Shown piece by piece: positions 21,113-32,226 of a stretch of DNA of 64,000 nucleotides. Origin of the DNA: Pisolithus tinctorius (lineage: Eukaryota > Basidiomycota > Agaricomycetes > Boletales > Pisolithaceae); contig JANFAH010000061.1 of NCBI GenBank assembly GCA_024663395.1, forward strand, positions 1 to 64,000, written 5' to 3'. Position numbers and translations under genes: made by a program. Every line of letters starts with the position of its first letter. Position 1 is the stretch's first letter. The notes below the pieces were generated by a model. That model had not been told where the DNA came from, searched no databases, and saw only the letters and a program-made list of their open reading frames with translations.

Positions 21113-23530
21113 ATGACTCAGCCTGGCACTGAGACTGTTGGTGTGTCCCCTTTACCAAAGCTGACCCAGCTTGGGAGTCAGTACTCTACCCCAATTGAAA
21201 AGCCCATTGCTGATAACATCCAGAGTTATAGTGATGTGGTAAGGTCTGGATTGAGGAGCCCTAGTCCGGTGCCCCAAGGTGCTACTGTTGACATTCCCAG
21301 CTTGAGGACTAGCTCACTGGTGTATCCTGGTGACAATGGAGTCCAAGAGGCCTCACAGGCTTGTACTGTTAGAGTCCTAGTAGCGACTCATAGTATGAAT
21401 GATGTCTTACCTGATAATGTCCACTGAAACTCTTTATCCATCTTCCCAGCAAGTGATATGGAAGCAGAGCAGAACGACTGGACAGAGGTGGTGCATAAGA
21501 AGTTGTGTGAGCGATGAGCCCACAGCATGTTAAGGCCAGACCAGACAAATGCTGTCTGAAGGGCAGAACAGCAACTGACCCTGGATGAATGAGAGAAAAT
21601 CTGGAGGAGATCATTGCTGATGATGAGGGATAACCCTGAAGCAACCTTGTCAGAAAGTGATGAACCCTCTGCCAAGGATGAATGCAAAGGAAAGGGACCT
21701 GATCCTAGGAATTGGGGGAACCTGAAACTTAGCAAGAATGAGATAGACCCAGATGCACAATGCACAGCCCTTGCATTGTGGAACATTGCTAATAGATTGG
21801 CAAGTGAGAGTGACAATGACCAACCTGGACTGTTGAAGGGGAATGATCCAGAGAGCATTGCACAACCCACTGAGGATGAACTCCTGGAACTGCATGGCAG
21901 GGAAAATGAGCGGATCCCTAAGAGGAGTAAGCCAAAGCATTTGAAGAAAAACAAGAGGAGGGTGACCAAACCATCAAGGGAACCTCCAAACCTGATAAAG
22001 AAGATGGTTGATAAAGTCATCTGTCAAGATCACAAGAGACACAAATGGCAGAAGACACCGAGAGCCATGGAACCTGTAAAGCAAATCAACCCAAAGAGCT
22101 ACATTGGACTTGCCTTTAAGCATCTTGAAAGGGATGAGAAGTGCTCCAAAAGATCCAAAAATAAAAGGAAGGCCAAGTGCACCTCAGATTCATCAGGTGA
22201 TGATGATGCCAGCTCATCCAAGTCTGAATCTTCCATGAGCAAGAGCTCGAGTGACGACTCCACAACATCAGGCTCTGGTAGTGATTCATCCAGCTCATCC
22301 AGCTCAAGCGATGATGACTCTTCTTTGACAACCAGCAAATCATCATCAAGCTCAGGTGGGTTGTCAAGCAGGTCAAGCCACAGATGCAGTAGACCCTGAT
22401 GCCATAAGGGTGGTAAAGGAAAGAGACGCAAGTCTAAGAAGCATTTGAAATCCTGTCGCAAGATGACTCTCAAACCAATCCTGCTGAATAAATATGACAG
22501 ATCTGACAATGTACATGCCTTTCAATGGTTTGTTACTGAAGGGGCCATGTACATTACAGACAGCCAAGTCGAGCCTAAGAAATGCACATTCATCCTATCC
22601 CACTACCTAATGGGCAAAGTGCATGAGTTTTATGTGTGGGAAGTCTCGGGAGACCCTTACAAGTGGAGGCTCTTGGATTTCTTTACGCAACTATTCAACT
22701 ATTGTTTCCCCATTGATTTCCAAATGCAGCAAAGAGAGAAACTGCAATCATGTTATCAGAATTCTAAGATGGTAAAGAACTACTTGTATGAGCTCAATGA
22801 GCTATGGAACATGATTGGGGAGACCGATGAACACATGAAGGTCCACAAGTTCTGGTTGGGGCTCCAAAAGGAGCTCCAACAAGACCTATGGAAAGAGAAA
22901 TTGAACCCAGAGATCTCATCACTAAAGAAGATCTCAGCATCCACAGAGATCCTTGAGATCGCCCAAACTGTTGCTGGTGACTATACTCACAGGTCTAAAC
23001 AATGAAGGAGTAAACACTGGGTGGTGGGAAGTGCTGCAGTGGCACCAGAGAGTCCTGAACCTCAAAGGTTGGGACACAAGCAAAGATGCGAGAGGAAGAG
23101 GAAGTTTAAAAATGAGGGCTACTGAAAGGAAGCCACTATGCCTGATAACCTCAACCAGGGAGGGAAATGCACCAGACGTCAGGACAGGTGGAAGTGTGAT
23201 GTCCCAAAACTGAACAAAGAGGCGCAAGAACAACATAAGGCAGAGGGCCTGTGTTTCATCTGCCATAAGTTGGGACACTTCTTGAGGAACTGCCCTGATC
23301 GTCAGGTCATGTCCAATGCCAGCAAGTCTTCAGGCATAATGAGCTTTGGTGTGGGTGTTGACTTTGGAGATATTGAGTGCCAACATCAATTGGCAGCTTT
23401 GTCTAGGCATGGCCCTGATGTATCCTTGAACTTCATTCAGGCCCGAGGGCCTACAATTTCAGAAGATGGGGGCATACCTGATGAGGACCTCCCAGATCTG
23501 GAAAGCATCTCTGACAACGAAGATTACAGG
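21113..23530 (+). pseudogene. chromovirus gag, first part
   Basis: Starts MTQPGTETVGVSP at 21113; stops interrupt at 21425 and again around 21520-21600. The long piece 21614-22399 ends in an Asp/Ser-rich tract (about 22190-22370). After a short break, 22445-23005 holds the capsid-like Retrotrans_gag domain (HAFQWFVTEGAMYITD, LMGKVHEFYVWEVSGDPYKW). A CCHC zinc knuckle, CFICHKLGHFLRNC (C-x2-C-x4-H-x4-C), lies at about 23252-23293. The frame then meets a solo LTR at 23536 and resumes at 24382. Confidence 0.8.
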
Positions 23531-23535
23531 GCTAG

Positions 23536-24381
23536 TGTCATGGCCATGACACCAGCGTAAGCCCCTAACACCTACTCCGCCCTCCTCCAACATGTTCCCG
23601 CACTTCTCTGCCCTCTTCCGACATGTTCCCACGCTTCTCCGCCCTCCTCTGACGTGTTCCCATGCTCCTCTGACCCTCCCAACACATCTCCACACCTCTC
23701 CGAGGTCCCCTGTCCATGTTCTGACCAACTCCGCTGAACTCTGCCCTAAGGTTGGTCACATGGGCTGTCAGACTTGTGGCCCTGCATTCTAGATAGGGTT
23801 CCACCCTCATGTTGGTTTTCTCCATTCTTCTGCTCCTTCAGTATTTACCCTCTCTTCCTTGTTGTAGTAGTTTCCTTGTCTCAGTTAAGGTCCCCATCAT
23901 CCCTACCCTCTATCCCTTGTGTCAGAAGGACTCTAACCCACTATACACTTATTGGTTTACATTCTGTACTGCACCACCCTTGACCTACATTGTATATAAG
24001 GCCACATAGTACTCCGATGTAATCAGTATGAATATCGAATAAAGTCCCCACCTTTGACTCCCTCTCAGTCCCCTCTGGAGTTTCATCTCCACTTCCTCTG
24101 AGTCCGCTCCACCTCTGAAATACGAGGGCTGAGCTCGCGCAAGGGGGCAGCACACTAGCTGAACCCAATGCCCTCTCATCTGACCTCCAACCTCTGACCT
24201 CCAGCTCCGACTCCGACCTCAGCCTCTGAAACTTCCCTTCATACCCCTCCACTCACTGTTCATCGAATATCTCACCACCCAGTGGTCGGATTCGCTTCGG
24301 ACTTTGACCACTGTACTCCGCAGCCCAACCCGCTCCAACTCCGCCCTAAGAAGGAGCCAGGGGTGTTGTCCGACTTTGACA
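23536..24381 (+). mobile_element. solo LTR, 846 bp (family B)
   Basis: Starts TGTCATGGCC, ends GACTTTGACA, and is flanked by the 5-bp duplication GCTAG (23531-23535 and 24382-24386). It is pyrimidine-rich and has TATATAAG at 23993, TCAGTATGAATATC at 24023-24036 and GCAAGGGGGCAGCACA near 24137, the same order of landmarks as in the 713-bp solo LTR at 4228. No internal region remains. Confidence 0.9.
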
Positions 24382-24386
24382 GCTAG

Positions 24387-24673
24387 CAATAGTGTCACTT
24401 CCAGAGAGGAAGACCCAAATGAAGGAATGCATATCTATGCCTATAGGAGTGACCAGGTCTGTGGAATCTGGTGGGTGGGTACAAAACTAGGGCACCCCCT
24501 GGAGGACAGGGCCATAGAACAGCTATCTGGGATCTGCTACCCTGGTGATGACCTGAACTTGTTGTGCACTTATATGGACTCCTGATTTCTTGTCTATGAT
24601 CTGATGGATGGCCAACACATGATTGTGGAAAGCAAATGAGATGTATTAGGCCCAGGAGACGAGATTACAGTTG
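24387..24673 (+). pseudogene. chromovirus gag-pol, piece between two insertions
   Basis: Continues the frame from before the solo LTR: SNSVTSREEDPNEGM, then a TGA after LLCTYMDS, FLVYDLMDGQHMIVESK, another TGA and GPGDEITVEM, where the copia element begins. The same frame continues after the copia element with HLLMNPAF. Confidence 0.75.
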
Positions 24674-24678
24674 AAATG

Positions 24679-24946
24679 TCTTAAGAGGAGGTCGAAATTA
24701 AGACTGTAAAGAAGGTCTCAGACTTCTGTGGTAAGAAGACTTAGTATTAACAAGCTAACCTGTAAAGAAGGTCTATGGTAGTACATCAGTAAGGTAGCTG
24801 TAGGGTTAATATAGTAAACATACCTCAGACTTCTGTGGTAAGAAGACTGAGGTGCACAAAGAAAAACTAATTGCCTAAGTGCGAAGAATTATTATGTAAG
24901 CTTGTATGCTGTAAGCAAATAAACATAGGGGACACATGTTCCAACA
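24679..24946 (-). repeat. copia 3' LTR, 268 bp
   Basis: Pairs with 29576-29843. It contains an internal direct repeat, CAGACTTCTGTGGTAAGAAG, twice per LTR. The polypurine tract lies at 24947-24957 (GAGGGGGTG on the minus strand). Confidence 0.95.
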
Positions 24947-24969
24947 CACCCCCTCAGTGTAGCAAGTCT

Positions 24970-27900
24970 TTAGAAAATAATTCCCATACCAAGAGAAAAG
25001 TGTTCATGCTTCTCATGTGACAGTCCCTTGGTGAGAACATCGGTGATCTGCTCGTTCGTAGAAATGTACTTGACATCCACTTCTCCATCTTCAACCTTCT
25101 TGTGAATAAAATGATGATGAATAGCTATGTGCTTTGTGCAATCGTGGAACATTGCATTGCTTGTCAGGGCTATTGCAGACTGGTTGTCAACTAGGAGGGA
25201 AGTGGGCTGTGTGGTTGTATCCATATCTAGTTCACATAGTAGTGTTCGCAGCCAAAGTATTTCTTTTGCAGCTGCTGAGACTGCCATGTACTCAGCTTCT
25301 GTGCTAGACAAAGCAACAGAGGTCTGTTTCTTGGACAACCAGCTAACTGCTCCACTGGACAGAGTAAAGATGTAGCCAGTTACAGAATGGTGGTCATTTA
25401 CATCTGCAGCCCAGTCAGCATCAGCATAGCCTACAAGAGAACTTGCAGAGTCTCTTGTGTACTGTAAACATGCATCAACAGTTTTTTGAAGGTATCTGTA
25501 AACTTGTTTGAGTGTGGTCCAGTGTTGGTTGCCAGGGGTAGCTGCATGCCTGCTAAGCATGCCCACAGCGAATGTGAGATCTGGCCAGGTAGCCAGCATA
25601 GCATACATCAATGCTCCAAGAGCACTTTGATACGCATGTAGGTCATAGGCAGGAGCATTGAGTTTCTCTAATTTTAAGTTCTGCTCGATGGGTGTGGACA
25701 CTGTATGGCCATCCTGCATGCCCATATGCTTGAGAATGAGCTCTATATAGCGATGCTGAGACAATTCTATGGTTCCCTTGTCACAATCTCATATAATCTC
25801 CATACTGAGGATCCACCAAGCCTCACCTAAGTCAGAGAGGTCATACTCAGCTGATAGCTGGACTTTGAGGTGGTCAATGGCCTCACGGCTCTTCGAGAGG
25901 ATTAGTTTGTCATTGATGTAGACAGCAACTATAATTAAAATCCCATTTTCATCTTTGTAGAAAAGACTGTGGTCAGCATCACTGTGTGTGAATCCAAGAG
26001 ATTCAAAGACTTCTCATAGTCGATTGTACCAGGCTTTAGGAGCCTGTTTCAGTCCATAGAGCATGTGATAGAGGTGCCAAATGACGTCACTTGAGTCTTG
26101 GAAGCCAGGAGGAGGGCAGAGGTATATTTCCTCCTCAAGTTTGCCATTTAGAAAGGCAGACTTTACATCCATCTGGTGGATCTCCAGATCAAACTTAGCA
26201 GTGAGGGCAAGTAGGGTTCTGATGGTAGAGAACTTAGCTATGGGTGCGAACATCTCTGTATAATCAATTCCGTGGACCTGCATGAATCCCTTTGTGATGA
26301 GTCAGGCTTTGTACTTATCAACATCACCTGTAGGGCCTCACTTTATCTTGTAGACCCACTTTGAATCTATAATCTTTCTGTCAGGTGGGCGCAGTACCTC
26401 CTCATACAATCCTATAGCATGAAATGTTGCTAATTCATTGGCCATCGCTGCATACCAGCAGTCAGCATCAGCACGATGCATCGCCTCTGCAAATGTCATA
26501 GGCTCGTCATCACAGATTGTGTTTGTTTGGTATGCAGTAACTTCTTCCCTTTCTGGGTCATCACCACTCTGCCCCACCATTGCCACACCTTCTTGCACAC
26601 TTGCCTCTATCTCAGCACCCTTACCCTCTGCTGCTACATCCTCCACAGACAGTAAGCTATGTTTTTGATATGGATTGATAAAATAGCATTGATTGTCATC
26701 TCGAATAGGCACTTTTCTGGCTTGGGATGACCTTCAAAGTCCCAGAGGGGAAATAGGGATTGGATAGGGACTGGGAGGCCCAGGTGTCGCACCAGAGCGA
26801 TGAATGGCCACTGATGGCACTTGGCGTCGATGTTCTGAGGTCCATACCTCATCATTCTGCTCATGGCTTGACCCACTAACGCTTTTCTCTGTTTTAATGT
26901 GAGTTTTAGGCTCGAGCATTGAGTGGCCATGATTGTCAGTGATCTGCGAGCCATCATCGATCGCCATCTCGTCGTTTTGACTGTCCCAGGTGTGTCCTTC
27001 AATATCTCCTCCATCTGACTTGTTTCCAGGTTCATCTGGGGTCGTTTTGCTCTCTGGTAAGTCAATCTCCCTTCACATCCCTTGTGTGTGGACTGCAGGC
27101 ATTACATGCCTTGTTTCCCTAGTTACCATGTCTATCTGGACTTGAGACATGTCTGTGCTGTCCCCTTCATTGAAGACAGCATTGTGCATTTTGACAATTT
27201 GCCCGGTGGACTGATGTATGCACAGGTATGCCTTTTTATTCTCCAAGTATCCCAAGAGTGCACACTCAAGGGACTTAACATCCAGCTTTTGACACTTCTC
27301 CTCTGGAACATGGACATGCACTGTGCATCCAAAAATTTGAAGATGGGCAATTGATGGCTTGTTCCCAGTGTATGCCTCATAGGGGGTTATGCTTTGCTTG
27401 AGCACTTTAGTCGGTAGTCTATTTATTATGTGTGCTGCATGCAGTATGGTGTCCCCCCAATATTTGTTGGGCAGACTGGCATTGCTGAGCATAGCTCATG
27501 CAGACTCAACAAGTGTTTGGTTCATCTGTTCTGCTATGCCATTTTCCTGTGGTGTGTAGGCATTTGTCTTCTCATGATGTATGCCTTTTGATTTCAGATA
27601 GGCTTCAAATGCATTTGAGCTGTACTCCCCACCACCATTGCTTCGAAGATAGTTAGGGCGATGTCCGGTTTCCACTTCAGCTCTAGCAAAGTACTCCTTG
27701 GTTAGTCCAAAGACTTTGTCCTTCGACTTGATTAACTTAACCACCAGGTGGTGTGAGTGTCCGTCAATGAATGTTATGAAGTACTGGTGGCCAGATCATC
27801 CTGCAGTCTCCATAGGCCTGCACACATCTGTGTAAGTTCTGTGCAGTACACTTGGGCTTTCCACAGCTGACTTCAATGGAATAGGTTCCTGATGTTGTTT

Positions 27901-29505
27901 GCCATCATGGCAGGCCTTGCATGAAGTCGTGTTGTGCTCCTTCGGTCCTGTCAGTTCCATCCCAGACACCATGCCACTCTCAGATAGTCTTAGGATGTTT
28001 CTGATGTTTGCATGTCCAAGTTAATGATGCCAGGTGGTTAGTGTAGCCTTAGATGTTGTTGTGCATGAGGTGAGAGCAGTGAAAGGTTCATTTGGGTTTA
28101 GCGCATCAGGTGTACTGACAATGTATGCAGAATGACTGCTGGATATGATGCTTGCTTCGAGTATGTAGAGAGACTTTCGTTTAGTAGCCAGAGCTACAAC
28201 CTTGCCTTCGATGTGCACCCTACACTCCTGCTCTCCAAAGGTGACTAGAAGTCCCTTCGAGGCTAGTGCAGGCACTGACACAAGGTTTGTGTCCAGGTCC
28301 AGAACATAGTAGATGTCTCGGAGGATTGTTCCACTTGTGTGGCCATCCTCAAGATGCATGGAGACTTCGATTCTCCCTTTCCCGATAGCTTGTATGGTTC
28401 TGCCATCACTGACAATCACTGGTTGTGAGGGTGACAGTTTGCTGAATGTTGCAAACCATGAGTGTTGGCAGCACATGTGTGCTGAGGCACTGGAGTCGAC
28501 TACCCACTCCGATGCACTGGTCTCAGGGCAGGCACATGCCATGAATAGGCAAAGAGGTCTGCTATCCTCTTCTGCAACAGTTGTGACCTTGGCTGTTAAC
28601 TCCATTTTCTCCTTGGATTTATCCTTGCTTCATTGTGCAGATCCCTGTGGTGCAGCTTTGGCCACTTTGTCTGCCTTCTTTTTGTAGCATTCATCCTCAG
28701 TATGTCTGGTTTTGCCACAGGGGGCATAGTTACACTTCTTCTTCTTTTTCTTCCTGTCTGTTGCCTTTGACTTTTTATCCAGGTTGGTCTTAGCAGCAAG
28801 AGCAGAATGCATTGTTGAAGTCTGTCATGTTCTTTCTTCTACCAGGACTTGGGATATGACAGTCTCGATGGTGAGCTTGTCATTTGAGGACATAAGGATT
28901 GTCTGGAGTGTGGAGTATGACTGCAGGAGGGATATCACCATTGTGATCGCTACCAGCAAGTCATCGAGGGGTTGACTGAGCAACAAGAGGATGTGGGCTT
29001 TTTGCTGCATGGCATTTAGCTGTGTTTCCATAGGCTGGTTGTTGGTGAGTGTGCCATGAAACAGTTCTCCTATAAGGTAGGCTATGGATTGCTTTCCCTT
29101 TCCTTCATACTGTTCACTGAGCTTGGTCCAGGTCTCCACTGCAGTACTAGCATACAGAACACCACTAAGAGGCTTGTCCTTGAGTGTTAAGGTAATCTGT
29201 GCACATGCTTCTTTGTCTTTCATTAACCATTCCTCTTACTGGTCTGGGTTCGTGTTTGCATCCAGAGCTTTCTTCTCTGTGCCAGCAACTATGTTCCAGA
29301 GGCCTCGTATACCTAGGACTTTCTGCATTTGAAACTTCCACATTTGATAATTTGCTCCATTGTCTGTGAGGGGCATTATATCATAGAGTCGGCTCGAGCC
29401 TTGGGTGACCCTAGCACTAGTAGATGCAGAAACTGTTGTGTTCGTGCTTGTCGATGGGCCCAGTTGCCGGGATGTCGACACTGACACTCCAGATGACATG
29501 TCCAT
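24970..29505 (-). pseudogene. copia gag-pol polyprotein with about nine premature stops
   Basis: Domains from the right: gag (29505-28825, UBN2-like, with NYQMWKFQMQKVLGIRGLW); a degenerate zinc knuckle near 28720 (C-x4-C-x4-H-x4-C); protease with DSSASAHM in place of the usual DSGA; gag-pre-integrase; integrase (28020-27070) with the second catalytic Asp as Asn (LRSNGGGEY) and GIAEQMN for the Glu; reverse transcriptase RVT_2 (26600-25780) with YIND in place of YVDD; RNase H (25764-24970) with YADADWA, SSTEAEYMA and DNQSAIAL. Most stops are TGA where the family has Arg, for example after ESA (27493), after YKIK (26336) and after YNRL (26013). One is TAA for Gln (29234). The element cannot move on its own. 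Confidence 0.9.
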
Positions 29506-29563
29506 AGGTTATTTGGTGGTACCACTTTCGAGTTCATTGAGACTGTAAGGTTAGAGCTGTGTG

Positions 29564-29575
29564 GGGCTCATAACC
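29564..29575 (-). promoter_or_regulatory. copia primer-binding site, initiator-Met tRNA anticodon type
   Basis: Directly after the 5' LTR the minus strand reads GGTTATGAGCCC. Its complement GGGCTCATAACC is the anticodon stem-loop sequence of fungal initiator tRNA-Met (CAU anticodon), not its 3' end. This is the half-tRNA priming known from the Drosophila copia element. Confidence 0.75.
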
Positions 29576-29843
29576 TCTTAAGAGGAGGTTGAAATTAAGA
29601 CTGTAAAGAAGGTCTCAGACTTCTGTGGTAAGAAGACTTAGTATTAACAAGCTAACCTGTAAAGAAGGTCTATGGTAGTACATCAGTAAGGTAGCTGTAG
29701 GGTTAATATAGTAAACATACCTCAGACTTCTGTGGTAAGAAGACTGAGGTGCATGAAGAAAAACTAATTGCCTAAGTGCGAAGAATTATTATGTAAACTT
29801 GTACACTGTAAGCAAATAAACATAGGGGACACATGTTCCAACA
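29576..29843 (-). repeat. copia 5' LTR, 268 bp
   Basis: Starts TGTTGGAACA on the minus strand and ends CTCTTAAGA, directly followed by the primer-binding site. The outer target copy AAATG is at 29844-29848. Confidence 0.95.
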
Positions 29844-29848
29844 AAATG

Positions 29849-32226
29849 CACCTGCTAATGAACCCTGCTTTCTGACTCAATAGTTGGTACTGGTTTTGAA
29901 AGGGAGAACATGCTAGTATCCCAAAGGCAGAACTAAGAAGCCAAGAATGCATGTGGACCCAGAGATTGAACCCCATGGGGCATCCTATTGAGGATTGCAT
30001 TATTGCTAAGCTCAAGGAGCATAGTCTTCAAATTCTGGAAGGGGGAAACTCAGGACAGTTTGCATGTGTTAGGGAAGATAAGATGACCATCAACATACTT
30101 GACTATCACCTGGTGGTCCGCCTGGTCCTCTCACTGGAGAGGGTCTCTAGACCAGACTTCAATGTTGTGCATTGGCATGCTAAGAGGCTGTTCTGCGCAT
30201 GTGTAGCTTTCACGAGCAATGACCCCCTGGAGGATGACAACTCAGGAATCTGCGCACTATTCAAGGGTGCTGGAAGCAATGAAACCAACGAGATGGCAGA
30301 CCAGCTGGAAGACACACCATGTGGCATGATCCAACTGAACAGTGTAAAATTCCATGAGGAGGATAAACTAACCCTACAGAGGAACTCCTTGATAGCCAAA
30401 GATTTCATGTGAAAGATACTGAAGCCTCTGGTGGTTGTCATGCACATGAATGGCCACCCAGCACACACACTGATCAATACAGGATTGCTGGCTGATTTCA
30501 TGTCAGTAATGCTTGCAGAGAAACTGAAAGTGAAATGTATCTCACTTGAAAAACCACTCACCATTCAGCTTGCTGTTCAGGACTTGCGATCTAAGGTGAA
30601 CTTCGGCACTAAGGCCCGCTTCCAATACCAAGGGATTGACTGTGAATGATACTTTGATGTCATGAACTTGCAGAACTATGATCTAATCCTAGGGACACCA
30701 TTCCTCTATCAGCACAAGGTAATGGTAGGGTTACACTCTCCTAGAGTTGTTGTTGGAAGTGTTACACCCACCAAAATGAAGGGAGCACAAGTCGTGACCC
30801 TGGAATCATGCGCAATGGATGTTTACCACAAGAACCTTGAAAAGGTGAGGAAGTACTTACAGGAATTAGCGAAGCCTCTATGCTCCCAAGTAGGAGTGAT
30901 GGCCCTTCCCCATTCCAAGCCATAAATCATGAGATCCCACTGATAGATGAAAAGAAAGTATATCCTTGGCAGCCATCTAGATGTCCAGAGGTGTTACGAC
31001 CTCTTTGGGTGGAAAAGAAAAATGCTTACTTGAAAACTGGCCACTGGGAACTAACTGCAGCAAGGAATACTTGCCCAATGTTGCTGATACCAAAGGCAGG
31101 GAACCCTCCATGACTATGTGTGGTGGTCAATCTGCACAAGTGAAACAAAAACATGCATAAGTTATCATCCACAATGCCTGATATGGATGGCATCCTATGA
31201 TGTGTGGCCAAAAAGCCATATAGGTCGATTATTGATGGGGCTGATGCATACGAGCAGATCCAGATGATCCCCAAGCACGTTGAGAGAACAGCTGTTATGA
31301 CCCCAGATGGAAACATGGTCAGTCTCATGGTCCAGCAAGGCAACTGTAATGCCCCAGCGACGTACCAAGCCCTGATGAACCACATTTTTGGGGAATATGT
31401 TGGAACATTCATGGACATATATTTGGATGATATAATCATCTATTCTGAAACCCTAGAGGATCACATTAGGCATGTCAAAATCATACTTGAAATCCTCACA
31501 TGGGAGAAACTTTACCTGAGTGAGAAGAAACTTCGCTTCGTGTGCAATGAAGTAAAGATCCTGGGTCATGTCATCACTAATGATGGAATAAAAATGGACC
31601 CTGAAAAGGTCAATCAGATCCTCAACTGGAAAGTCCCCACCAACTGGATGTTATGCAAAGGATTTATTGGGTCAGTGGGCTACCTGGCTGATGACATTTA
31701 CAAGGTCCACATACCTTTAGGTGTGCTTGCAGAAGCGAGTTCTGAAACCTGTCCCTTTCGGTGGACGTTTACTGAGCAGCAAGCACTCAAAACAGTGAAA
31801 CAATACATTGCCACCTGTGCAAGTCACAGCTGTGTTCCCTTAGAGTATGGGCCTGACTGCGAACCCATCTGGGTTATGACAGACACCTGTGGAAATGGGA
31901 TAGGTGGAGTGATTGCACAAGGGAAAGACTGGAAATCTGCAAAGATAGCCACCTTTTACTCAGCAAAAATGTTGTCAGCTCAATGTAACTACCCCATTCA
32001 TGAGCAAGAACTCCTTGCCAAGGTGGAAACGATGTTGAGGCACCAGGATATACTGCAGGGTGCTCACTTCACATGGGTTACTGACCATAAGAGTCTGACA
32101 TATTTGCTGGAACAGAAAGACCTGTCTGGGAGACAGGCATGCTGGTTAGAGAAGCTGGCCAAGTTTGACTTTGATATCAAACACATACCTGGCATTGATA
32201 ACATCCTCCCAGATGCCCTCTCTTGA
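29849..32226 (+). pseudogene. chromovirus protease, reverse transcriptase and RNase H
   Basis: After the copia insertion the frame continues to 30412, then the retropepsin-like segment HPAHTLINTGLLADFM has Asn for the catalytic Asp. NYDLILGTPFL is the flap-proximal ILG motif. The reverse transcriptase starts near 30990 (HWELTAARNTCPMLLIPKAG), passes three TGA stops, and from 31204 to 32226 is open, with SIIDGADAYEQI, PATYQALMNHIF, YLDDIIIYS (active YxDD intact) and LGHVITNDGIKMDP. RNase H follows with VMTDTCGNGIGGVI and WVTDHKSLTYLL. It ends in PDALS before a TGA that replaces the expected Arg. Confidence 0.88.

Larger units (their letters stand above)
24679..29843 (-). mobile_element. complete Ty1/copia retrotransposon, 5,165 bp
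   Basis: Two 268-bp LTRs (24679-24946 and 29576-29843) differ at about six positions by eye, all transitions. The 5-bp target duplication AAATG is perfect (24674-24678 and 29844-29848). In element order: 5' LTR starting TGTTGGAACA, primer site matching the initiator tRNA anticodon region, one gag-pol frame, purine tract CTGAGGGGGTG, 3' LTR. It sits in reverse orientation in the chromovirus gag-pol and is among the younger insertions, yet already carries many stops. Confidence 0.95.
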
